Positions 8,395 through 15,242 of a stretch of 64,000 nt of DNA are shown here, in pieces (position 1 is the first letter of the stretch; the number at the start of each line of letters is the position of its first letter). This stretch comes from Bifidobacterium scaligerum (GTDB taxonomy: Bacteria > Actinomycetota > Actinomycetes > Actinomycetales > Bifidobacteriaceae). Both the position numbers and the translations under genes were made by a program. The stretch spans positions 62,001-126,000 of the forward strand of contig NZ_PGLQ01000001.1 of assembly GCF_002802865.1 (NCBI RefSeq), written 5' to 3'. Below the pieces are notes generated by a model that saw only the letters and a program-made list of their open reading frames with translations, searched no databases and had not been told where the DNA came from.

Positions 8395-9291
8395 TTACTT
8401 GCCGGCTTCGGCCAGATAATCAGGCATCGTGGCCGGGTACTCGGGCCACGCGCCGGCCTGGGTGCACACGAAAGCAGCGGTGTTGACGGCCTTGCGGTGC
8501 GCTTCAGACAGCGAATCGCCCAGCAGGATGCGTGCGGTGAACGTGCCGGAGAAGGAATCGCCAGCGCCGACGGTGTCGTTCACGGTGACGTGAGGAGTGT
8601 CCACCGTGGAGGACTCGCCCTTGCGGGAGATGATGGTGGAGTAGGCGGAGCCGGCGGTCAGGATCACGTAGTCCAGGTTGAACTCCTCGATGAACCAACG
8701 GGAGGCGTCTTCGCCGGAGGTGCCGCGGATGTCGAACATGTCGCGCAGCAGAAGCAGCTCTTCGTCGTTGATCTTGAAGACGGTGGCGTAGCCGAGCAGC
8801 TCTTCGATGAGCTCCTTGGAGTAGTGGTCGCCGCGCAGGTTGATGTCGAAGAACTTCATGGCGCCGGGCTTGGCGTGCTTGAGCAGTTCGGTGATGGTGG
8901 CGTGGGTCTCGGGGGAGCGCAGAGCCAGGGTGCCGTAGCAGATGGCGTCGGCCTTGGAGACGACGTCGATGAGCTGACGGGTGTACAGGATGTGATCCCA
9001 AGCCACGTTCTTGACGATGGTGTACTCCGGGATACCGTTCTTCAGCGCCACTTCGACGGTGGAGGTCGGCCATGCGTTGCGCTGGATGACGGTGTTGATG
9101 CCAGCCTCGTTGGCCTTGGCGATCAGCTCATCACCGAGCTCGTCTTCACCGACCGCGCTGATTGCCCAGCCTTCGGTACCGTTCTTCATTGCATGGTAGG
9201 CGAAGTTAACGGGAGCGCCGCCGGCGCGCTTTCCGCTAGGCAGCATATCCCACAGCAGTTCGCCAAGGCTCAGGACGATCGGGGTGGTCAT
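8395..9291 (-). CDS. frk: PfkB-family fructokinase
   Basis: The 298-residue protein is a ribokinase/PfkB sugar kinase of the bacterial fructokinase type. It opens with VLSLGELLWDMLPSGKRAGGAPVNF (split here: GELLWDMLP then GGAPVNFAYHA), the substrate-binding N-terminus of ScrK-like enzymes. The second PfkB signature, DTVGAGDSFSGTF, contains the catalytic Asp and anion hole. It converts fructose and ATP to fructose-6-phosphate. In bifidobacteria this feeds the fructose-6-P phosphoketolase pathway; B. longum needs a fructokinase called Frk to grow on fructose. With the isomerase at 3135-4367 it would also complete mannose use. The start at 9291 follows AAGGAAAGGAA. A ROK regulator lies 72 bases upstream on the same strand. 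Confidence 0.92.
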   Translation of the reverse strand: MTTPIVLSLGELLWDMLPSGKRAGGAPVNFAYHAMKNGTEGWAISAVGEDELGDELIAKANEAGINTVIQRNAWPTSTVEVALKNGIPEYTIVKNVAWDHILYTRQLIDVVSKADAICYGTLALRSPETHATITELLKHAKPGAMKFFDINLRGDHYSKELIEELLGYATVFKINDEELLLLRDMFDIRGTSGEDASRWFIEEFNLDYVILTAGSAYSTIISRKGESSTVDTPHVTVNDTVGAGDSFSGTFTARILLGDSLSEAHRKAVNTAAFVCTQAGAWPEYPATMPDYLAEAGK

Positions 9292-9363
9292 GGTTGGTTC
9301 CTTTCCTTTGATTCCTTGTTTGTTGGTTTTCGAGTGGAAATCTTTCAGTGGGGGGTGTTGCGT

Positions 9364-10578
9364 TCAGGACACGTCGAAGAACACGGAAGGGTGTTCCAGG
9401 AATTGGGTGACCGCAACGGCCGCCGCGCCGGAAACTGCCGCATCAGCGGATAGCGCGGACAGGGTGATGGATGTGGATTCGTTGATTTCGGGGATGGCTC
9501 GCTCGGCCACCGTGGCGCGCACCTCTTCGAGCAGCATCGGTCCGGCTTCGGACACGATGTCGCCGATGATGATGTGCTTGGGATTAAAGCCGTTGAAAAT
9601 CGTTACGCAGCCGTAGCCTACATATCGTGCGATGGTGCGCACCATCGCACAGGCGCGGGCGTCGCCTTCGTTCGCCTTGGCGAACAGTGCGCGGGCGGCG
9701 TCGGTGTGCGTCATCTCGGCGGCGTCGGGAACGATTTTGCCGTCGCCGATCAGCATGGTGTGGATGGAAGGCGTAGAGCAGTAACGCTCCAGACATCCGT
9801 AGTTGCCGCAGTCGCAGGGTCTGCCGTTGACGTCGATGGAGATGTGCCCTATCTCGGTGGCGGCACCGAGGGCACCGTTGATGAGGAATCCATTGTCGAT
9901 GACGCCGAGGCCGACGCCTTCGCCGACCAGATAATAGGCGAGATTGCCGTCTTCATGTACGTCAGGATCGAACAGGAAGTGGGCGAGAGCTCCGGCACGC
10001 GCGTCTTGTTCGATGAACACCGGAACGCGGAAAGCGTGGGCGAATTCATCGATGAAGTTGATTTTGCGCCAGCCCTGCATGCTGGAAACCACGGCAGTGC
10101 GGCCGACATGGCGCAGATACGGGCCGGGAACCGCCATGCCGATGGCCACGATGGCGGGATCGTCGGTGAGCAGACCATTGACTCGCTGGTGGATGATGGC
10201 GATGGTGTCGTTGATGGTGTTGTCGTAGACAGTCGGCAGATTTTCGAAGCTCAGGGCATTGCCGCACAGATCGAATACGCCGATCTGCACCAGCGAGCGG
10301 GCGAATTTGATGCCGATGATATGGAATCGAGCGGTATCGAGCTTCAAGCCGATTGAGCGACGGTTCTTCGAGCCTTCGAGATCCCCTGCCTCTTCGATCA
10401 TACCGGCTTCGATAAGTCGTGCGGTGATCTTGGTGATTGCGGCCGGAGTGAGCTCCAGCGCTTTGGCGATTTGTGCCCGCGAGCTGATGCCGTAGTGGTA
10501 GAGGTGCTTGATGATACGTGAGCGGTTGGATTCGGAGACGCTGGCTTGGGATGTAGCATGATTGGCTTCGTCTGCCAT
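9364..10578 (-). CDS. ROK-family transcriptional regulator (first copy)
   Basis: The 404-residue protein joins an N-terminal winged helix-turn-helix (about residues 15-75, ISSRAQIAKALELTPAAITK) to a ROK sugar-binding/kinase-fold domain. The zinc motif CDCGNYGCLE follows GHISIDVNG, as in NagC, Mlc and XylR. The DNA-binding domain marks it as a regulator rather than a kinase. It lies directly upstream of the fructokinase gene on the same strand and downstream of a second ROK gene. Palindromes at 10647-10677 sit about 70-100 bases before its start and are likely ROK operators. The ligand could be fructose, fructose-6-P or an amino sugar. Confidence 0.92.
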   Translation of the reverse strand: MADEANHATSQASVSESNRSRIIKHLYHYGISSRAQIAKALELTPAAITKITARLIEAGMIEEAGDLEGSKNRRSIGLKLDTARFHIIGIKFARSLVQIGVFDLCGNALSFENLPTVYDNTINDTIAIIHQRVNGLLTDDPAIVAIGMAVPGPYLRHVGRTAVVSSMQGWRKINFIDEFAHAFRVPVFIEQDARAGALAHFLFDPDVHEDGNLAYYLVGEGVGLGVIDNGFLINGALGAATEIGHISIDVNGRPCDCGNYGCLERYCSTPSIHTMLIGDGKIVPDAAEMTHTDAARALFAKANEGDARACAMVRTIARYVGYGCVTIFNGFNPKHIIIGDIVSEAGPMLLEEVRATVAERAIPEINESTSITLSALSADAAVSGAAAVAVTQFLEHPSVFFDVS

Positions 10579-10646
10579 ATGTCCTCCTTGCCTTGCGTCG
10601 TTGCGATTAACGTCCGCTCGCCTTCGAATCTGAACTTGATTAAGAT

Positions 10647-10677
10647 ATTAACTACGTTAATTGATTCACGCAATCAA
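10647..10677. promoter_or_regulatory. Two adjoining palindromes before the first ROK gene
   Basis: ATTAACTACGTTAAT (10647-10661) is palindromic around its TAC centre. TTGATT and AATCAA (10661-10677) form a second inverted repeat around 5 bases. Both are AT-rich in a GC-rich genome and share TTAAT cores with the inverted repeat at 12014-12040. NagC/Mlc-type ROK proteins bind AT-rich inverted repeats, so these are candidate operators. Confidence 0.6.
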
Positions 10678-10729
10678 CTTAGTATCGGCGTGTCGCGAGG
10701 CAGACGGGTGTGCCGGGGTGTGTGAGGTG

Positions 10730-11854
10730 CTACTTGGCGAGGTGATGGAGCGCGACGGCGATGGCCTGACCTTGGATCGTGATATCCGGGCCGCATTCGC
10801 ATCGGCGTATCGTCGTGTGTTTGTGGAAGGCCGAGGCCGTGGCGTCGTCCATATACTGTTGTGCTGCATCGATGAATACCGGATTGACAATGTCCGGTTG
10901 ACCGTACACGCAGACATCCGCTAGATCCAGCAGCCCCACTGGCATGGCAAGGGCTTGGGCGAGACGGTGCCCGGCTTGGATGAGGATGCGATGCTGTTCG
11001 TCGCGCGTGGCGGATTCCATCTGTTTGCGCAACACCGCTCCAGAGATCAGGGTTTCCAGACATCCCCGCTTGCCACAGGGGCATTGCGGCCCGTGAAGGT
11101 CGATGGAAATGTGCCCGATTTCTCCGGCGGCATGCAGTTCGCCGATAATAGGGGCGTCATTGAGCAATACCGCCGAGCCGATGCCCCGTCCAATGCGTAC
11201 GAAGAGCATGTTGGTGCCGCCTTTGCCGAAGAATCGTTCGGTAAGCATGCCTGCGGTGGCGTCGTTGCCTGCGATGACGTCGATGCCGAAATGTGTTTCG
11301 ATGGGTGTGCGCAGGTCGACATCGGTCCAGCCGCGCATTGTCGCGGACAGTACCACGCCATTGCTGATCACGCCGGGGGAGGCGATGCCGATGCCGATGA
11401 TCGGTCCGTCGGCCATGGTCAATGTCTCTTCGATAAGCGTGATGATGTCGGCTATGGAAACGATGGCATTCGGTTCCAGGGCAATTTCCGTATGTCGTAA
11501 CGGTTGGCCTAGCAGGTTGGTTACTGCACCGTGAAGCAGGAACTCCTGCGTCAGATCGATGCTGATGATGCGCAGCCGATCGGTGTCGACGCTCAGCAGG
11601 GTGCCTCTTTTGCCTTTGCCTGTACTGGGTGCCTGACCGGTTTCGCGCAACAACCCTTCTTCCAGCATCTGGCTGACGACTTCGGATACTGCTACGCGGC
11701 TCAGTCCGGTGCGCCGTCCCAACTCGGCGCGGGAGTATTGATTGGTGGGGAAGAGCAGTGAGAAGATCAGCTGCCTATTGCGTCTGCGTACATCTGCGGG
11801 AGATGCCTTGCCGCTATGCCCGTCGGATGTTGGGTTGAGGGCAAACTGCGGCAT
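10730..11854 (-). CDS. ROK-family transcriptional regulator (second copy, NagC-like)
   Basis: The 374-residue protein has an N-terminal helix-turn-helix (YSRAELGRRTGLSRVAVSEV) and a ROK domain with GEIGHISIDLHG and the zinc motif CPCGKRGCLE. It is divergent from nagB-nagA across a 249-bp gap holding an AT-rich inverted repeat, an arrangement typical of a NagC-like regulator of amino-sugar use. The start at 11854 is chosen for GGGAGGAATC directly upstream; the frame runs a further 43 residues upstream without support. It is only distantly similar to the first ROK protein. The likely effector is GlcNAc-6-P or a related sugar; this is inference from position. Confidence 0.92.
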   Translation of the reverse strand: MPQFALNPTSDGHSGKASPADVRRRNRQLIFSLLFPTNQYSRAELGRRTGLSRVAVSEVVSQMLEEGLLRETGQAPSTGKGKRGTLLSVDTDRLRIISIDLTQEFLLHGAVTNLLGQPLRHTEIALEPNAIVSIADIITLIEETLTMADGPIIGIGIASPGVISNGVVLSATMRGWTDVDLRTPIETHFGIDVIAGNDATAGMLTERFFGKGGTNMLFVRIGRGIGSAVLLNDAPIIGELHAAGEIGHISIDLHGPQCPCGKRGCLETLISGAVLRKQMESATRDEQHRILIQAGHRLAQALAMPVGLLDLADVCVYGQPDIVNPVFIDAAQQYMDDATASAFHKHTTIRRCECGPDITIQGQAIAVALHHLAK

Positions 11855-12013
11855 GATTCCTCCCGGTCGCTGCGCCACGTATGCAGTGAATCGACTGTGG
11901 CTGATGCGGGCGTGGCGTTCGTCTACGGTATGCGCAGACAAGTGAATAGTACTAACAAGACATAGTCTACCGATGGAAAACATAGAGAAACACCGTGGAA
12001 ACTCGCGAAATTT

Positions 12014-12040
12014 TTAATTGTAAGTATCATTAACAATTAA
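12014..12040. promoter_or_regulatory. Inverted repeat between the ROK gene and nagB
   Basis: TTAATTGT (12014-12021) and ACAATTAA (12033-12040) are exact reverse complements around 11 bases. The site lies 64 bases before nagB and is a candidate operator for the divergent ROK protein. Confidence 0.65.
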
Positions 12041-12103
12041 CGGGTCGAAGATGGCTCCGTACCACGTTCAACAGATTGCGTTGCAGATAAGAAGGAAAAA
12101 CCG

Positions 12104-12916
12104 ATGTCGGAAATCATCATTGTGAAGAATCAGTCCGAAGCGGGCGAAATCTACGGCCGCTGCGTGGCGGACCTTATCAAGGCCAAGCCGAACGCGGTGC
12201 TGGGCCTCGCTACGGGTTCCAGCCCATTGGCAGCCTATCAGGCCCTCGCCAAAATCGTGCATGAGGAGCACATCGACGTCTCCCAAGTGCGCGGCTTCGC
12301 GCTGGACGAGTACCTGGGCCTGCCGCTGACCCACCCGGAGTCCTACCACTCCACCATCCACCGCACGGTCGTCGAGCCCCTCGGCCTCGACCCGGCCAAG
12401 GTCCACGTGCCCGGCGACGTGCTGAACGGCGCGCCTCTTGAGGACGGCGACAAGATCGCCGCTGCCGGCCCGGCCTACGACGCGGCGATCGAGGCCGCGG
12501 GCGGCATCGACGTGCAGATCCTCGGCATCGGCACCGACGGCCACATCGGCTTCAACGAGCCCGGCTCCTCGCTCGCATCCGGCACGCGCGTCAAGACCCT
12601 GGCCGAGCAGACCCGCATCGACAACGCGCGTTTCTTCGACAATGACATCAATCAGGTGCCCACCCACTGCATCACGCAGGGCATCGGCACGGTCCTGAAG
12701 GCCCGCCACCTCGTGCTGCTCGCATTCGGTGCAGGCAAGGCCGAGGCCATCGAGGAGACCGTCGAGGGCGGCGTCTCCGCGTTCTGCCCGGCCTCCGCGC
12801 TGCAGCTGCACCCGCACGCCACGATCATCATCGACGAGGAGGCCGCCAGCCGTCTGCGTCACAAGGATTACTACCGTTACGCCTTTGCCCACAAGCCGGC
12901 TTGGCAGGGCATCTGA
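12104..12916 (+). CDS. nagB: Glucosamine-6-phosphate deaminase
   Basis: The 270-residue protein matches NagB across its length. LGLATGSSPLAAYQAL binds phosphate, ALDEYLGL carries the catalytic Asp, and GIGTDGHIGFNEPGSS contains the His and Glu of the ring-opening step. It converts glucosamine-6-P to fructose-6-P and ammonia in the cytosol. In a bifidobacterium this gives carbon to the phosphoketolase shunt and nitrogen to the cell. The start follows AGAAGGAAAAACCG. nagA lies 139 bases downstream on the same strand. Codons from about 12300 onward end very often in C or G, more than in the flanking ROK and Nudix genes, which suggests high expression. The inverted repeat at 12014-12040 probably controls it. 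Confidence 0.97.
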   Translation: MSEIIIVKNQSEAGEIYGRCVADLIKAKPNAVLGLATGSSPLAAYQALAKIVHEEHIDVSQVRGFALDEYLGLPLTHPESYHSTIHRTVVEPLGLDPAKVHVPGDVLNGAPLEDGDKIAAAGPAYDAAIEAAGGIDVQILGIGTDGHIGFNEPGSSLASGTRVKTLAEQTRIDNARFFDNDINQVPTHCITQGIGTVLKARHLVLLAFGAGKAEAIEETVEGGVSAFCPASALQLHPHATIIIDEEAASRLRHKDYYRYAFAHKPAWQGI

Positions 12917-13055
12917 TCGGACGATCCGTTTATCGTGGCGATAATCAGCCGTTGCCTCGGCGTGCTTGTTTTCTATGGGAATCAGCGGTCGGGGCGGCGG
13001 CTGTTGTCGCGCATGGGTAGCTTTTACCAAAGCTTGCAGGCAAAGGAGCATAAAC

Positions 13056-14366
13056 ATGGCGGACAGAAGTGAAATCGTCGCCCAGGTGACGGCGGCGTTG
13101 GAGGGTGAAGCCAAGCCGGTCGCGATCCGTGGCGCGCGCAAGGTGGACGCCCGCGGCGAGCAGTCGGGCTACTGGGTGGTTTCGGACGCGCGTGGCGTGA
13201 TCGTGGCCACGGGCGCCGCGGCCACGGACGGCACCGGCGAGGAGGCGTTCGAGCACGCCTGCCGCACGGTCGGCATCGACCCGGCCGCTCCATCGGGTTC
13301 GGACGGTGCGGTTATTGACGCGGCCGGCCGCATCCTTACCCCCGGCTACGTGGACATCCATTCGCACGGCGCATGGGAGAAGTCGTTCGACGATGGCCCC
13401 GACGGTATCGACACGGCTCGCGCCGGCCACGCGGTCCACGGCACCACCCGCCAGGTCCTCTCGCTCATCACCAACCCGATGGACGTGATCTGCCGCAACA
13501 TCCGCACCGTGCGCGAGAAGATGGCCACCCACCCCGACATCCTCGGCTGCCACCTCGAAGGCCCGTTCCTCGCCCTGAAGCGCAAGGGCGCGCACGACCC
13601 GAACTGCCTCAAGGACCCGGTGCCCGAACTCGTGGGAACCATGCTCGACGCCTCGGGCGCCGACCCCGCGGCCGGCAAGCTCGGCTGCATCCGCCAGATC
13701 ACCATCGCCCCCGAACTGGAGCACGGCATCGGCGCCATCCGCCAGTTCGCTGCCGCCGGCGTGGTGCCCGCGGTCGGCCACTGCGACGCCGACTACGCCA
13801 TCGCCCAGGCCGGTTTCGACGCGGGTGCCGGCATCATGACCCACATGTTCAACGCGATGAACGGCCTGCACCACCGCGAACCCGGCCCCATCCCGGCCGC
13901 CGTCGAGGACCCGCGCGTCACCATCGAGCTGATTAATGACGGCTTCCACGTGCAGAACCCGATGGTCAAGCTCGGCTTCGGACTGGCGCCCCACCGCATC
14001 GCGTTCGTCACCGACGCGATGGCCGCCACCGACTGCCCCGACGGCGCGTACAAGCTCGGCGAACTCGACGTGAACGTCATCGACGGCCACGCCCGACTCG
14101 TGTCCAACGGTGCCATCGCCGGCTCCACGCTCACCCTGGAGGTCGCGGTCCAGCGCGCGGTCAACGAACTCGGCTTCAGCCCCGTCTCCGCCGTCGAGGC
14201 CGCCACCCTCACCCCGGTCCGCGCCTTCGGATTCGACAAGGCCAACCCCGTCACCGGAGCTCCGCTTGGTTTGATCGCTCCCGGGTTTGCCGGTGATTTC
14301 AACTTGCTTGATGCGGCAAGCTGGAAGGTTGAATGCGTTTGGTGCGCCGGTCGCCGATTGCGGTAG
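13056..14366 (+). CDS. nagA: N-acetylglucosamine-6-phosphate deacetylase
   Basis: The 436-residue protein belongs to the amidohydrolase superfamily. It shows GYVDIHSHGAW (a metal site), HLEGPFLA (Glu ligand), VGHCDADYA and THMFNAMN (His ligands), and FVTDAMAATD with the catalytic Asp. It removes acetate from GlcNAc-6-P to give GlcN-6-P for NagB. The start at 13056 follows AAAGGAG; an in-frame ATG 90 bases earlier lacks support. About 55 N-terminal residues precede the first strand, a little more than in E. coli NagA (about 380 residues in all). Codon choice is extremely C/G-ending like nagB. No GlcNAc kinase is seen in the window to supply its substrate. Confidence 0.96.
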   Translation: MADRSEIVAQVTAALEGEAKPVAIRGARKVDARGEQSGYWVVSDARGVIVATGAAATDGTGEEAFEHACRTVGIDPAAPSGSDGAVIDAAGRILTPGYVDIHSHGAWEKSFDDGPDGIDTARAGHAVHGTTRQVLSLITNPMDVICRNIRTVREKMATHPDILGCHLEGPFLALKRKGAHDPNCLKDPVPELVGTMLDASGADPAAGKLGCIRQITIAPELEHGIGAIRQFAAAGVVPAVGHCDADYAIAQAGFDAGAGIMTHMFNAMNGLHHREPGPIPAAVEDPRVTIELINDGFHVQNPMVKLGFGLAPHRIAFVTDAMAATDCPDGAYKLGELDVNVIDGHARLVSNGAIAGSTLTLEVAVQRAVNELGFSPVSAVEAATLTPVRAFGFDKANPVTGAPLGLIAPGFAGDFNLLDAASWKVECVWCAGRRLR

Positions 14367-14439
14367 CGTGTGCCCTATGCCATGGAGTAGCTAACATGAT
14401 GGCGTATGCCGGTCGTATCGCCCCGGTATGACCAGAACG

Positions 14440-14478
14440 ATTGAGGGAGTCACGGTTGGATGCCGTGGCTCCCTCAAT
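14440..14478. terminator. Bidirectional terminator between nagA and the Nudix gene
   Basis: The 15-base arms (14441-14455 and 14463-14477) differ by one G-U-compatible position and flank a 7-base loop. It lies between two convergent genes. Confidence 0.75.
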
Positions 14479-14511
14479 CAGATTGTTTGGCGAACGAGGC
14501 AATCTGAAATG

Positions 14512-15033
14512 TCAGTACTGTTTGCCGTCGAAACGGAAGAACGCGTGCGCGTCTCCGTGTTGCTTATTCGTGATGTACCTTTGGAACAGCTGCAAGCGTT
14601 CCACTGTACTTTCGGCTAAAGGCTGAGGAAGATTATCTACATCAAACCAGCCGACGTTGAGGCTCTCCTCATCTCCGACAAATGGCTTGTCGTTGCCGCC
14701 GGGCTTCACCTTGCACAGGAACGAATGATCCATGTACATGGTGTTGTCGCCATTGGCATAGGTGGTGACCTTATCGGACGATGTCACGGCCACCAGATCG
14801 GTGACGATGGCGTCCACGCCGGTCTCCTCTTTGATTTCGCGTACGACGGTATCCGCAGGCTGCTCGCCGGGTTCGTTGATGCCGTAAACCATGGCCCATT
14901 CGCCGGTGTCCGAGCGGCGGCCGAGCAACAACTGGCCTTGGTCGTTCAGCACGCAGCCAGTTACGCCGTTAAGCCATAGGAGATCATGGCCGATTTTTTT
15001 ACGTAGTTCGAGTACGAATTCCGGTGTTGGCAT
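14512..15033 (-). CDS. Nudix hydrolase
   Basis: The 173-residue protein carries an exact Nudix box (GX5EX7REUXEEXGU) reading GINEPGE, then 7 residues, then REIKEETGV. It should cleave a nucleoside diphosphate linked to another group; the substrate cannot be told. WLNGVTGCVLNDQGQLLLGR precedes the box as in ADP-ribose or (d)NTP pyrophosphatases. The start at 15033 is set by MPTPEFVLELRKKIG, which recurs in a duplicate just upstream (15036-15182). A short weak GGAAGAAAG lies before it. A longer start at 15054 is possible. It is convergent with nagA and is not obviously part of the sugar pathway. Confidence 0.9.
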   Translation of the reverse strand: MPTPEFVLELRKKIGHDLLWLNGVTGCVLNDQGQLLLGRRSDTGEWAMVYGINEPGEQPADTVVREIKEETGVDAIVTDLVAVTSSDKVTTYANGDNTMYMDHSFLCKVKPGGNDKPFVGDEESLNVGWFDVDNLPQPLAESTVERLQLFQRYITNKQHGDAHAFFRFDGKQY

Positions 15034-15035
15034 GA

Positions 15036-15182
15036 TTATCTTTCTTCCGGCCATGATCCTTCGCGGCTGCTTGTGGTGCAGCCGCTCACTTCGCCTGCAA
15101 ACAGTCCACTGGACTGTTTGCTTAACGGCTCAGCATGGCCGATTTTCTTACGTAGTTTGAGTACGAATTCCGGTGTTGGCAT
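15036..15182 (-). pseudogene. Duplicated 5' fragment of the Nudix gene
   Basis: Bases 15134-15183 repeat 14985-15034 with 48 of 50 identical, including the ATG and the first 16 codons of the Nudix gene. After those codons the frame runs through a hairpin repeat (15097-15121) and stops with TAA two bases before the ATG of the intact copy, giving a 48-codon open frame. The sequence before this ATG (GAAAGGTC) is a fair ribosome binding site, so the fragment might now act as a translated leader for the Nudix gene. It is most simply a partial tandem duplication with the hairpin element at the junction. Confidence 0.75.
15097..15121. repeat. Dispersed hairpin repeat, copy 1
   Basis: GCAAACAGTCCA and TGGACTGTTTGC pair perfectly over 12 bases around a single C. 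On the minus strand it is followed by GCGAAGTGAGCGGCTGC and later GCGAAGGA. A closely similar hairpin with the same flank is at 38844-38902, so this is a repeat family rather than a chance stem. Confidence 0.85.
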
Positions 15183-15210
15183 GCTTGATGACCTTTCTCT
15201 ATATGAAAAT

Positions 15211-15231
15211 GCTCCCCTTGCTGAGGGGAGC
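15211..15231 (-). terminator. Terminator of the aminopeptidase P gene
   Basis: GCTCCCCT (15211-15218) and AGGGGAGC (15224-15231) form a GC-rich stem with a 5-base loop. On the minus strand it is followed by ATTTTCATAT. It starts 12 bases beyond the stop at 15243. Confidence 0.75.
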
Positions 15232-15242
15232 TGGAATTCGAG

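Noticed and set aside
8173-9453. Long plus-strand frame across the fructokinase gene
   Set aside because: Antisense to a PfkB kinase; Gly/Val/Asp-rich shadow.
12945-14090. Minus-strand frame across nagA
   Set aside because: Antisense to nagA, which has all amidohydrolase motifs; the reverse frame is open because of the strong C/G-ending codon bias.
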